Below, piece after piece: positions 27,116 to 36,633 of a stretch of 64,000 nt of DNA. The DNA lies in contig NZ_JAQQKV010000001.1 of NCBI RefSeq assembly GCF_028550435.1, forward strand, positions 1,798,001-1,862,000, given 5' to 3'. The position numbers and the translations under genes were made by a program. The DNA is from Asticcacaulis machinosus. Its GTDB lineage: Bacteria; Pseudomonadota; Alphaproteobacteria; Caulobacterales; Caulobacteraceae. How positions within the stretch are numbered: the first letter of the stretch is position 1; each line of letters begins with the position of its first letter. The notes beneath the pieces are model-generated. The model worked only from the letters and a program-made list of their open reading frames with translations. It did no database searches and had not been told where the DNA came from.

Positions 27116-28369
27116 CTACTGCGCGGCCCCAACAATTTCAGAAATCGTAATTGGATAGCCTTGTACGGCGGTTGAGCGATTGAACAGTCCCGACTGGTGA
27201 TTGGACAGGTAACCATTGTCCCAGTAAACGGGCACCATACCGTGCTGATAGGCCGAGCGGGTTATGTATTTGTTCCAGTAATTACGATAGGTCTGCGACG
27301 GATCATATTCGGTCCTGAGACTGGCTGCGTATTCTCCCAAGATAACCGGCACACCTTTGTCGACGAAGTTGATCTTCATCTTCTGAAACTGTGCATCGGT
27401 ATAGGTCTCATTCGCCCAGGTTTCCGTGACCGCCATGTTGGTAGCGATATTACCCCACTGCCAGATATTGCTTGCGGTGTTCAGGGTGAAATTGAACGGA
27501 TCGTAATAGTGGACTTCCATCATCAGGCGCTTAGTCGCTGTATCGGTCGGCAGGGTCGCATTGCAGGATATGGTATGGTCAATGTTGGTATTATAGCCTT
27601 GCACCACCAGCCAGCGGGTAGCGTTGTTGCCCCCGGTCGCACGCACCGCATTCACAAACGTCTGGTTAAAGCCGTTCTGAACGGTGCAGTTTTCTGCCGT
27701 CGGCGCCGAATAGACATCTGTCACCATCACCTCGTTGGTGCCTGCAAACAAGACATGCCCATCATAGCTTTTGAAATTATTGGCGATCTGCGTCCAGTAC
27801 TGGGTCAGCCGCGCATTGGCCTGAGTTTGTGAAGCGTAGGTCGGCTGCATCCAGCCCCCATCCCAATGGATATTGATAATGACATAAAGCCCGGCATTAC
27901 GGGCATAGTCCACAACTTCAGTTACCCGCGTCATCCATGCGGGACTGATCGTGCCACTGCTGTTGGCATATTGATGCCACGCGACGGGAATGCGCACACT
28001 TTTGAAGCCCGCGGCCTTAACCGAGTTCATCAGCGCCTGCGTCACCGCCGGATTGCCCCACGCCCCTTCCTGCGAAGTTGTAAACGGCCCGGAGCCGGAA
28101 CCGATGGCCTCAAGGCTGTTGCCGACATTCCAGCCCGGTGACATTTCGGTCAGGGCATTAGCAGCGGTCAACGGGCCAATGGCAGTGGCGCTGCTCGAAC
28201 TGCTTGAAGAGCTTGAAGAGCTGGAACTACTCGATACGCCTCCGCCCGATGATCCGGCAGACGCTCCACCGCCACCGCCGCCGCAACTGGCCAGCATGAC
28301 AAACGTCGTAAAACTCAGGACGATGGCCCGGATACCCATCCGGCCTGTATTTGATTGCATAAAACGCAT
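27116..28369 (-). CDS. GH5-family endo-glycanase, lipoprotein with poly-serine linker
   Basis: Surface or periplasmic glycoside hydrolase of 417 residues. A lipoprotein signal ends at Cys29 (LASC), followed by a Gly-rich spacer, a run of 15 serines (46-60) and the (beta/alpha)8 catalytic domain from about 70. The acid/base is probably Glu213 (FAGTNEVM) and the nucleophile Glu346 (VILGEYAA); RIPVAWHQ and INIHWDGGW are other GH5 landmarks. GH5 contains cellulases, mannanases, xylanases and others, so the substrate is open. Last gene of the TonB receptor-halogenase-GH43 operon, 90 bp after GH43. Strong ribosome site GGGGAG. Confidence 0.85.
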   Translation of the reverse strand: MRFMQSNTGRMGIRAIVLSFTTFVMLASCGGGGGGASAGSSGGGVSSSSSSSSSSSSSSSATAIGPLTAANALTEMSPGWNVGNSLEAIGSGSGPFTTSQEGAWGNPAVTQALMNSVKAAGFKSVRIPVAWHQYANSSGTISPAWMTRVTEVVDYARNAGLYVIINIHWDGGWMQPTYASQTQANARLTQYWTQIANNFKSYDGHVLFAGTNEVMVTDVYSAPTAENCTVQNGFNQTFVNAVRATGGNNATRWLVVQGYNTNIDHTISCNATLPTDTATKRLMMEVHYYDPFNFTLNTASNIWQWGNIATNMAVTETWANETYTDAQFQKMKINFVDKGVPVILGEYAASLRTEYDPSQTYRNYWNKYITRSAYQHGMVPVYWDNGYLSNHQSGLFNRSTAVQGYPITISEIVGAAQ

Positions 28370-28459
28370 TTCGCTCCCCGTGTTTGCCTGATCAAATGGT
28401 GCACCACGCCGGCTTGCGGTGCCTGTTCAGGTCTGTTTTGTTTTAAGTGCCGGTCATAC

Positions 28460-30211
28460 CTATTTTGTATCGCCGCCTTCGGCATACATGCCCGCAACCG
28501 CCCCTACAAAGCCTGAGGCCGCCGCAGTGGTCAGCACCTTGGCATCACCATTGGCCAGAACCGGCGTAAAGCGTTGGCCATCAGCGCTGGCCTCAAAATC
28601 GATGCGCCCCTTATTGAGGGTCATGCGCAGATAAATCGGCGCATTTTGTGCGCCCGTCCACGGCGTCTCAGTCAAAGTGATCCCCCGCTCCGGCTCGTTT
28701 TGACCTTCGCGTTTGCGCACCCGCAATACCTTTTGACCGGCGCTGTTTAGACCAAGACCAAAGGCATAATAAAATTCATCATTCTGCACAGCCATCAGAC
28801 CTGACTCATCGCCAGCCGCCGCCGGATCAAAGCTCAGCTTGGTGGTCAGGGTCGCAGTCATGTGCGCAATGCGGCGCCCGACAAAGCTTGGCTGCCCTCT
28901 GCTGCCAAATCGGTCGTTGCGTGCAGTAATGATCAGCGAGCCGTCACCAGCCTCCCACCAGCCTTGCGTCGGCGTACGTGCAAACATCCATTGCGGCGCC
29001 AGTTTGTCGGCGTCAAATTCATCGCGTACCGTGAAGTTGCCGGTGGTGGGTATGCTGGCGGCCTTATCGGCCTTTAGCAGCGGACGATCAGGACGCGCGG
29101 GCAAGGCCTTGCCTTTTTCGAGGATAACCGGCCATCCGTCTTTCCAGCGAACCTCCAGCATAAAGGTCTCACGTCCCGTATGGAACCGGCCTGGGTCCTG
29201 CGGCGGGGTGGCCAGATCATAGACGCGCGTCCCTAAGAATACTGCCCACCACTGCCCGTTCTGATCCTCAACCATATCAGCATGGCCGGTGGCGGTGACG
29301 GGATCAGGACGGTCGTCCGGCAGGCCGAACTGGGTCAGGATCGGATTGTTCGGATTGGCCGTATAGGGGCCCAGCGGAGATTTGGATTTGAAGGCCAGTT
29401 GCTGATGGAAATAGCCGGTGCCTCCGCCCGGCGCCGACAGGATGTATTCACCCTTGACCTTATAGATGTGCGGCCCTTCGAGGTAATCCATATTCCACGG
29501 TGTCTTATCGCCGCCGTCGACCAGAATAATGTCTTCGGATTTTTGCGCGAAGGTGACAGGATCTACCTCCATGATCGCCACGGCGGTGTGGGCGTCATAG
29601 CGCTTATTCAGCGGGCTGCGCTGATGTACCACATAGACCTTGCCGTCATCGTCAAACAGAATGGACGGATCGATGCCTTCGATAAACGGCAACCAGATCG
29701 GATCGGACCATGCCCCCGCCGGATCGCGGGCCGTAATCACGAAATTGCCGCCACACCCAACGCAGGTGGTTATGATGTAAAACAGCCCGTCCTTATAGCG
29801 AATGGCGGGCGCGTAGATGCCGCTGCCGCTCAGGCCGATATTGGACGAAAACGGCATCATGTCCGGACGGCTGAACGCATTGCCGATCTGGGTCCAGGTC
29901 ACCAGATCGCGGCTATGGAAAATCGGAATGCCCGGATAAAAGCCAAAGGTCGAATTGATGAGGTAATAGTCATCCCCGGCGCGGGTAATACTGGGGTCCG
30001 GATGGAACCCGGCCAGAACCGGATTCTGGTATTTATCTTTGGGCAATGTGGCTTTGAACAGGGTATCGTCACCGGTATATTCAAACCAGTCGAAGGCCGC
30101 CGTGCCCAGTGCCGCATCTGTTGCGACGTTTGTCGTTGGCGGCGGCAGGGTTTGACAGGCGGCCAGCAGCGTACCCCCAAGAACTATAGCCAGTTTACTG
30201 AACACGTTCAT
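28460..30211 (-). CDS. GH43-family beta-xylosidase/alpha-arabinofuranosidase, lipoprotein
   Basis: A 583-residue lipoprotein (lipobox LAAC, Cys19). The five-bladed propeller carries the three GH43 acids: Asp72 in HPDPS, Asp181 in EGIDPS and Glu245 in LEGPHIY. A C-terminal beta-sandwich of about 200 residues (from roughly 390, FTVRDEFDADKLAPQWMFAR) is the accessory domain usual in xylosidase/arabinofuranosidase members. Probably trims xylose or arabinose from hemicellulose fragments in the periplasm or at the outer membrane. It follows the first halogenase gene by 13 bp on the minus strand. Confidence 0.9.
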   Translation of the reverse strand: MNVFSKLAIVLGGTLLAACQTLPPPTTNVATDAALGTAAFDWFEYTGDDTLFKATLPKDKYQNPVLAGFHPDPSITRAGDDYYLINSTFGFYPGIPIFHSRDLVTWTQIGNAFSRPDMMPFSSNIGLSGSGIYAPAIRYKDGLFYIITTCVGCGGNFVITARDPAGAWSDPIWLPFIEGIDPSILFDDDGKVYVVHQRSPLNKRYDAHTAVAIMEVDPVTFAQKSEDIILVDGGDKTPWNMDYLEGPHIYKVKGEYILSAPGGGTGYFHQQLAFKSKSPLGPYTANPNNPILTQFGLPDDRPDPVTATGHADMVEDQNGQWWAVFLGTRVYDLATPPQDPGRFHTGRETFMLEVRWKDGWPVILEKGKALPARPDRPLLKADKAASIPTTGNFTVRDEFDADKLAPQWMFARTPTQGWWEAGDGSLIITARNDRFGSRGQPSFVGRRIAHMTATLTTKLSFDPAAAGDESGLMAVQNDEFYYAFGLGLNSAGQKVLRVRKREGQNEPERGITLTETPWTGAQNAPIYLRMTLNKGRIDFEASADGQRFTPVLANGDAKVLTTAAASGFVGAVAGMYAEGGDTK

Positions 30212-30224
30212 ATAGCGTCCTACT

Positions 30225-31757
30225 CTATGCGTTTACACGATGTGCGCGGCAGAAGGCATCGAGATAATCTTCATGCCGCCGTAAGCCTTTAAGCGCCTGG
30301 TCAATTTCCCCGCGTTGCTGCGCCATCACAGCGTTTAATTCCGAGAGCGGCAGTGTCCCCAGCAATGGATCAAGTGCTGACGGGAGTATCCCCTGCCCCA
30401 GCAGAACCGCCAGCCAGCTATGCACGCTGAATAAATTATCGTGGGATATGGTCAGGCGGCCACGGGATTTGAACGCCTCAATGGCATGGCTGAGACTATC
30501 GGGAACTGACATATCGCGGCAATAGCGCCAAAACGAAGTATCTTCACGACCGGCTGTTTTATAGTGAAGAATGACAAAATCACGTACTCGCTCCATTTCG
30601 GCGGAGGTTTCACGGTTATAGGCCGCGACATCGGCAGGCGAAAATTCGGCGTCAGGGAAATGCGCCAATATTCGTAAAATGGCCGCCTGAATGAGATGTA
30701 TCGATGTCGATTCCAGCGGCTCCAGAAACCCTGACGACAAGCCGACCGCCACAACATTGCGGTTCCAGCCGGCTTTGCGCTTTCCGGTCACGAAGCGTAT
30801 CGTGCGTGGTTCCGCCTGGGGCTGCGCGGGCAGGCTTTGCAGCAGGGTTTCTCTGGCCGCATCCTCAGTAAGGTATTGACTGCTAAAGACATAACCGTTG
30901 CCCCGGCGGTGCTGCAACGGTATCGACCAGCGCCAGCCGGCCGCTTCGGTCGTGGCCTGTGTCAGGGGTAAAAGGCGGTCGCCATTATCGCTCGGCACCG
31001 CAATCGCCCGATCCGCCGGCAGCCAGTGCGTCCAGTCTTCATAGCCGGTCTTTAAAGCCTGCTCGATCAGCAGCCCACGGAACCCGCTGCAATCGATAAA
31101 GAAATCACCGTCGACCGCGCGCCCATCAGAAAGCACTACCTGCGTCACAAAACCGGTATCCACATTTTGGCGGGCATCGACAATCTTGCCTTCAACGCGC
31201 GTTACACCCCGCGTTTCCGCATAGCTTCTAAGGTATCGCGCATAGAGGCTGGCATCAAAATGAAAGGCATAGTTCAACCGCGTAATATCTGATCCGGCAC
31301 CGCTGACCGGATGGGCGAACAGCCCCTTGCGCGCCGCCACGCACGCCAGACTGAAGGCTTCGATCCCCGTCGTGCGGCCTGCGGCCAGATCGTCCTTCGC
31401 ATAGGCCATCCACATCTGATGGAATGGCAGATTGGTGTGATCAAGCCCAAAGCGGGTAAAGGGATGAATATAACTGCCGGGAACCTTGCCCCAGTTGATG
31501 AACTCGATCCCCAGCTTGAACGTCGCCTGACAGTGGCGCATGAAATCAGCCTGATTGAGACCGAGGAAAGCGTTGAAATGGTGGATCGCGGGAATGGTGG
31601 CTTCCCCCACCCCCACAGTGCCGATCTCATCGGATTCAATGAGCGTGATCGACAGGGGCAGGCCATGTAAGGCTTTGGAAAATGCCGCCGCCGTCATCCA
31701 GCCCGCCGTGCCGCCACCGACGATAACGACCCGTTTCAGTCCATCCACTGCCCGCAT
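30225..31757 (-). CDS. tryptophan-halogenase-family flavoprotein
   Basis: A 510-residue member of the flavin-dependent tryptophan halogenase family (PF04820). FAD site GGGTAGW (14-20); the lysine that carries the chloramine in known halogenases corresponds to Lys81 in ATFKLGIEFINW; the halogenase motif WxWxIP is complete (WRWSIP, 275-280); the catalytic Glu346 lies in EPLEST. These features predict a functional halogenase, though substrates of the Caulobacterales/Xanthomonas homologues beside TonB receptors are mostly unknown. The start overlaps the stop of the second family member (TAATG). Confidence 0.88.
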   Translation of the reverse strand: MRAVDGLKRVVIVGGGTAGWMTAAAFSKALHGLPLSITLIESDEIGTVGVGEATIPAIHHFNAFLGLNQADFMRHCQATFKLGIEFINWGKVPGSYIHPFTRFGLDHTNLPFHQMWMAYAKDDLAAGRTTGIEAFSLACVAARKGLFAHPVSGAGSDITRLNYAFHFDASLYARYLRSYAETRGVTRVEGKIVDARQNVDTGFVTQVVLSDGRAVDGDFFIDCSGFRGLLIEQALKTGYEDWTHWLPADRAIAVPSDNGDRLLPLTQATTEAAGWRWSIPLQHRRGNGYVFSSQYLTEDAARETLLQSLPAQPQAEPRTIRFVTGKRKAGWNRNVVAVGLSSGFLEPLESTSIHLIQAAILRILAHFPDAEFSPADVAAYNRETSAEMERVRDFVILHYKTAGREDTSFWRYCRDMSVPDSLSHAIEAFKSRGRLTISHDNLFSVHSWLAVLLGQGILPSALDPLLGTLPLSELNAVMAQQRGEIDQALKGLRRHEDYLDAFCRAHRVNA

Positions 31758-33289
31758 TACGCCGCCCGCCGGAATCCGTGCCGACGCACGCTGGTGATCA
31801 GATCGCGGTGCGCAGGCAACTTTCTGGCCGCGACATCGGCTTGCCGGGCGACATCGGCAAAAGCGACTTTTGCATCCTCAAAATACTTCAATGCGCCTTT
31901 CCGGTCACCCAGATCAGTTTTAAAGCCCATGCCGTAAAGCACGTACTGCCAGTTGGCTTCGGTGAAAATATCGTGGTTCAGATCGACATCGACAAAATCG
32001 GGCATGCGATAGCGCCAGCGCTCCAGTCGATCTTTCAGGCTGTCGTAGATGCTGTCCGGCGCCGCATTATCCCGCCAGAACGGCGTGTCTTTGCGCTGCG
32101 TCAGGCAGTAGTGCATCTTGATGAAATCGACGACATGGGCATAACGACGCGACATGATGTCATTGAACTGCTTTGCGGGGCCATCAACCGGGCCTGACCA
32201 CGGAAAGATCGCCGCCAGCACAAGGGCCGCCCCTTCGGCAAAGCCTATGCCGGTGGCCTCCAGCGGCTCAACAAAACCGGCCGACAGGCCGATGGCCACG
32301 ACATTTTTCACCCACTGCACAGGGCGATACCCCGGCTCAAACTCCAGCTTACGTGGATTGAGATCATCAGATTCTGGGCCGATATAACGCCTCAGCACAG
32401 CCTCAGCCTCATCATCGGAGGTGTGATCCGTGGAATAGACATAGCCGATGCCCCTGCGGCCATCCAGCCCGATATCCCAGGTCCACCCTGCCGGCTGAGC
32501 GGTTGAAATCGTATAGGACGGGATCGGTGCATCTTCTCGCTCGTAAGGCACCTGCATGGCCAAAGCGCGGTTGGTAAACAAGCTATCACGCACCGACCGA
32601 TAGGGGCTTTGCAGCGCCTTACCGATCAGTTGCGCGTGAAAGCCGGTACAATCAATATAAAGATCAGCGCGCAGCTCACCGTGTTCGCGCGAAATGAGAT
32701 AATCAACAGAGCCATCCTCGCCTAGTTTGACGTCGGTCACCGTGCCGGTCAGATGCCGCACGCCGTTGGCAATACCGACACGCCGCAGCAGACGCGCCAG
32801 CTTCACCGCATCGAAATGATAGGCATAACTCAGTGGCGCGGCATATCCTTCGTGCGTGTCCAGCTTAGGCGCCAGCCCCAGTTCGGCCACACGGGTCTGA
32901 ACCGTCGACACCTCATCCCATGAGCGGTCACCGACAGCACCTGCCAGCCAATAGGACAACAGATCCAGTCCGCCCGGACTAAAGGCCGCTTCAAACGGGT
33001 GAAAATAACTGTCGCCAGCGCCGGTGCGCCAACCGCGAAAGCTGATGCCTTGCTTAAATGTGGCGTCGCATTCCCTGACCAGATCGGCCTCATCGACCCC
33101 AATGCGTTTCAAGGTCTTGCGAATACTGGGGAATGTGCCTTCGCCCACCCCGATAATACCAATATCTTCGGATTCGATCAGGCTAATCCGCGCCCCGTCA
33201 GGGGATGCCGCCGACAACATCCGGGCCAGATAGCCAGCCGTCACCCAACCTGCCGTACCGCCGCCGACAATCAGGACGTTCTTTGCCAT
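31757..33289 (-). CDS. tryptophan-halogenase-family flavoprotein, second copy
   Basis: A 510-residue paralogue of its neighbour with FAD motif GGGTAGW (9-15), the conserved Lys79 in ATFKQGISFRGW and Glu341 in EPLEAT. The halogenase motif is WTWDIG (269-274), so the last proline is replaced by glycine. The length equals that of the neighbouring copy, but sequence identity looks moderate, suggesting an old duplication or two independent recruitments. It follows the TonB receptor by about 95 bp, a gap filled with two hairpins. A reductase that would supply reduced flavin is not encoded nearby. Confidence 0.88.
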   Translation of the reverse strand: MAKNVLIVGGGTAGWVTAGYLARMLSAASPDGARISLIESEDIGIIGVGEGTFPSIRKTLKRIGVDEADLVRECDATFKQGISFRGWRTGAGDSYFHPFEAAFSPGGLDLLSYWLAGAVGDRSWDEVSTVQTRVAELGLAPKLDTHEGYAAPLSYAYHFDAVKLARLLRRVGIANGVRHLTGTVTDVKLGEDGSVDYLISREHGELRADLYIDCTGFHAQLIGKALQSPYRSVRDSLFTNRALAMQVPYEREDAPIPSYTISTAQPAGWTWDIGLDGRRGIGYVYSTDHTSDDEAEAVLRRYIGPESDDLNPRKLEFEPGYRPVQWVKNVVAIGLSAGFVEPLEATGIGFAEGAALVLAAIFPWSGPVDGPAKQFNDIMSRRYAHVVDFIKMHYCLTQRKDTPFWRDNAAPDSIYDSLKDRLERWRYRMPDFVDVDLNHDIFTEANWQYVLYGMGFKTDLGDRKGALKYFEDAKVAFADVARQADVAARKLPAHRDLITSVRRHGFRRAA

Positions 33290-33304
33290 GATAATCTCCA
33301 GATT

Positions 33305-33372
33305 ATAACGGCTTCCGGCGGAAACACTACGCCGGAAGCCGTTATTGTCTGTAGTCCGAAGGTTCGGACTAC
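33305..33372 (-). promoter_or_regulatory. two tandem hairpins between the TonB receptor and halogenase genes
   Basis: ATAACGGCTTCCGGCG (33305-33320) pairs perfectly over 16 bp with 33330-33345, and GTAGTCCGAA (33351-33360) pairs with TTCGGACTAC (33363-33372). No T run follows on either strand. The position inside an operon suggests processing or partial attenuation that sets receptor above downstream levels. Confidence 0.65.
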
Positions 33373-33384
33373 GCCCCCGTAGCT

Positions 33385-36300
33385 TTAGAAAGCCAGGTTC
33401 AGGCCGATATTGATCCGGCGATCAGCGATAAACCACGAACGGGTATAAAGCTGCCCGCTTGGGTAACCGCCCATCAGGGTACGGGTCACTTCGTTCGTTA
33501 CGTTATTGGCCTGAAGCCAGATACGCACATTGTCGTTGACCTTATAGTTAGCGCCAAGATCGAGCTGTCCATAGGCATCGGCATAGGTCGGCAGAGCCGT
33601 GTCAATACGGCGCAGGGTCGAATTACCCGTAGTTTGCGGCGTATAGTAGTCGTAGTCCGGATTGGTGCCGTTGGCATTGGTCGATTGCAGATATTCCGAA
33701 CGCCACGACCAGGCCGCACGCAGCGACAGGTTCTTCTTTTCGTACATCAACTGAACATTGTAGTTGTGCTCAGACAGCCCCACGACCGGAATGCCCGTCA
33801 TTGGATTGCCGTAGATGTCACGCGCCAGAGCACTTGGGCTTTCAGAATCGATGTATGTATAGTTGGCTTCGATCCCAAGACCGTTCCAGGGCTCAGGCAG
33901 TTCATCGAAGAACTTACGCCCGCCGATTTCAAAGCCGCTGATACGCGCATCTTCGCTGGAGTTATAGACTTCTGATGTCGATACCGTACCCGTGTAAGTA
34001 CGCTCGGTCCCGGCACCATCCAGATAGTTGAATGTGACAGGCTTTAGGGTTGAACCATAAATAATCAGATCTTTCAGATCCTTGTGGAACAGAGACAGGT
34101 GCGCATTAAGGCTGTAGCTTGGGTACCACTCAAACGCCAGATCGTAGTTGGTCGACATGGTCGGTTCCAGACGCGGATTGCCTGTATTAGCCGTCATGCC
34201 ATTATATATACCGGGATAGGTGACACCACCCGGGCCAGGTATATTGCTTGGGTTTGACTGCAACGAAATACCTGCGCTGCCGGTCGAACGCAGATCCGAG
34301 TAGTTGGGCGGCGACATCGTCTTATTAACAGCAACCCGGATCTGGAAGTCGTCAGTCACTTTAAAGTTGACATTGAACGATGGCAGCACACGGGTGTACT
34401 TGATGCCATCCACACGCTCATATCCGGCTGTAGGTATCGACAGGGCATTGTTAAGTGTGCCGTCCGCCAGATCAGCCTGGAAATCAGCCTGTGTAAAGTA
34501 GAAGCTCGATACGCTGTTCATGACAAAGTAACCGGAGCTGTTAGAGCGGTTCTGAACCACCCGTAACCCCATGTTTCCGGTAAACGGAACCCCGAACACC
34601 CCCTCATCACTGCCAAACTTGGTTTGAAGGTAGGCAGAACGTGTTACAACTTCGACGCGCTGGAAGCCAAACGCATCATCAGACCAAGTATAGCGGGCCG
34701 GTTCACGATTTGGGTTATCGACTGCGCAGGTTTTGTTGGCATTATAAACGTTCGTGGCACATTCCTGATCATAGCCGTATTTCCGCTGGGCATCGATCGG
34801 ATCATTGCCCTGAATCAGAGCCTCACTGGGCAGCCAGAACAGACCCGGCAACTGGGCATCGCCCCGGAAGAAATCACCGAAAGTATAAAGCTCGCTGTCC
34901 TTCTCCGGCCCATCAACGATGGTGCGCTGGCCGGAATTGTTCCAGCCCCGGCCCAAAGGCGCCCAATAGGTGCCTTCGTAATTGTCGCGCTCCAGACGAT
35001 CAGCATAGCGAATGCCGAACTTAGCCTCCTGGAAGAACCCTTCGTCGAAGATATAGCCGACATCAAGACTGACCGCGCCCAAGGTTCCGTGGTTATTCTG
35101 CGGCCGTGTAATAATGCTGCCCCAGTTGTAGTTGGCGCGGTTCGACAATGCCCCTCCATCAAGGATGGTAAACTTCGGCATATCGCCTGTCAGGTCGATA
35201 GCCCCTGCGGGCACGGCCGGGTTTTCGAGACCCAGATTGAAATTGGTCGAATTCAGAGATGAATCCACAAATTGGAGCGCGCCGTCGATGCGCAGCTTAT
35301 CTGTAGGCGTCCAGGTAAAGCCCGTACTGAAATCCGCCGTCATGGTCTCAGACGTCTGGAAACCACGGGTGGAGCCCACATTGATCAGAACCGGGCTACA
35401 GGATGGCGGAGATGTGTTCCAGTTCAGCGACTGGGCTTGAGAACCAAAGGGCGCATTACAGTTCACCCGCTGATTGGCCGGCAGCCAGGTTTGTGACATA
35501 GTCTCGCCGGCCTGACCATTAAAGAACGAGACCGGCACCAGACGGTCTGCCTTGATCAGCATACCATTGGAATCGAATTCGGCATTGGAGCCCGGCGCAA
35601 CCCCAAGGGAACCATGGCCGAAGAAAACGCCCGATTCCGTATTGTCGCTGGTATATTTCGATATGAAGGCGGTCTGGAAGATCGTCAGTTGATCATTAGG
35701 CCGCCATTGAAAGCCCTCATAAAAGCCTTCACGGGTGCGGTTAAAGGTCGAGTCGCCATAGTTAAAGCCACGCGGAATATAGCGGTCAGCCGTATTGCCA
35801 TTGGCGGTACGCTGCGCAAAAAAGGGCTCGGTACGCAGGAAGTTCGATTTAGACGCAAACTCAGAATAGGCGACATCGAGTAACAGGCCCATTTCGCCTA
35901 TCGATGTGTCCCAGCGATCAGTCCACAGGAAGGAGCCGCTTGGGGACGTCTTTTCGGCGAAATCGCCATAGGAGGCCCCAAGGCTGGCTTCAAATGATGG
36001 CTTGCGATAATCGAACGGCATCTTGGTGCGCAGATCGATTGAGCCACCCGTACCGCCTTCGATCTGATCCGCGCGCGAAGCCTTATAGACATCAACCGCC
36101 GCCATCAGTTCCGGCGTCACATCGCCCCAGCTCAGGCCCGTACCACCGTTAGCGCTGAACACTTCACGGCCATTCAAGCGCGCTGCAACACCCGACAGAC
36201 CACGAATCTGAACGCCCGAGCCTTCGACTGAGAAGGCGTCCGGGTTGTTGAGCGCCGCAAAGCGCACCATCGTCACGCCGGAAACGCGCTGAAGCACTTC

Positions 36301-36546
36301 GGTGATCGAGTTATCGGGCAACTTACCCGCATCGTCTGCAACCACGGAATCGATAAGGGTATCAGAATTGCGTTTACGTTCTGTCGCACTTTGCAACGCC
36401 TTGCGCCGCGCCGTAACAACTACGGTTTGCGTATCCTCGCCCGCTTCGGGTTCAGCCGTCTGCGCGTAGGACGGCGCGCCCAGCGTCAAGGCGAGCAGCG
36501 ACGTTCCTGCGGCCAGCATAAGCAGCCGCGATTTATGTTTCAACAT
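33385..36546 (-). CDS. TonB-dependent receptor, Caulobacter/Xanthomonas type
   Basis: Outer-membrane active transporter of 1053 residues. Signal peptide 1-29 (LGAPSYA-QT), TonB-box-like TQTVVVTA at about 39-46, plug domain with DNSITEVLQRVSGV and VQIRGLSGVAARLNGREVF, then a large 22-strand barrel ending in the terminal phenylalanine signature (INIGLNLAF). Length and plug match the TonB-Xanth-Caul group, which imports oligosaccharides or aromatics. As first gene of an operon with GH43 and GH5 enzymes it probably takes up hemicellulose oligosaccharides. Its promoter carries two overlapping operator-like palindromes. Confidence 0.93.
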   Translation of the reverse strand: MLKHKSRLLMLAAGTSLLALTLGAPSYAQTAEPEAGEDTQTVVVTARRKALQSATERKRNSDTLIDSVVADDAGKLPDNSITEVLQRVSGVTMVRFAALNNPDAFSVEGSGVQIRGLSGVAARLNGREVFSANGGTGLSWGDVTPELMAAVDVYKASRADQIEGGTGGSIDLRTKMPFDYRKPSFEASLGASYGDFAEKTSPSGSFLWTDRWDTSIGEMGLLLDVAYSEFASKSNFLRTEPFFAQRTANGNTADRYIPRGFNYGDSTFNRTREGFYEGFQWRPNDQLTIFQTAFISKYTSDNTESGVFFGHGSLGVAPGSNAEFDSNGMLIKADRLVPVSFFNGQAGETMSQTWLPANQRVNCNAPFGSQAQSLNWNTSPPSCSPVLINVGSTRGFQTSETMTADFSTGFTWTPTDKLRIDGALQFVDSSLNSTNFNLGLENPAVPAGAIDLTGDMPKFTILDGGALSNRANYNWGSIITRPQNNHGTLGAVSLDVGYIFDEGFFQEAKFGIRYADRLERDNYEGTYWAPLGRGWNNSGQRTIVDGPEKDSELYTFGDFFRGDAQLPGLFWLPSEALIQGNDPIDAQRKYGYDQECATNVYNANKTCAVDNPNREPARYTWSDDAFGFQRVEVVTRSAYLQTKFGSDEGVFGVPFTGNMGLRVVQNRSNSSGYFVMNSVSSFYFTQADFQADLADGTLNNALSIPTAGYERVDGIKYTRVLPSFNVNFKVTDDFQIRVAVNKTMSPPNYSDLRSTGSAGISLQSNPSNIPGPGGVTYPGIYNGMTANTGNPRLEPTMSTNYDLAFEWYPSYSLNAHLSLFHKDLKDLIIYGSTLKPVTFNYLDGAGTERTYTGTVSTSEVYNSSEDARISGFEIGGRKFFDELPEPWNGLGIEANYTYIDSESPSALARDIYGNPMTGIPVVGLSEHNYNVQLMYEKKNLSLRAAWSWRSEYLQSTNANGTNPDYDYYTPQTTGNSTLRRIDTALPTYADAYGQLDLGANYKVNDNVRIWLQANNVTNEVTRTLMGGYPSGQLYTRSWFIADRRINIGLNLAF

Positions 36547-36633
36547 TAAGATCTCCCTCTTAGCCGGCCCATCTGGCGGCCTCAGTCGTTTCTCTCCATC
36601 AACGTCAGGTTTTTATTACCGAGTCCCTGAGTT

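Noticed and set aside
29282-30292. 336-codon open frame on the plus strand
   Set aside because: Antisense shadow of the GH43 lipoprotein gene; no recognisable domain.
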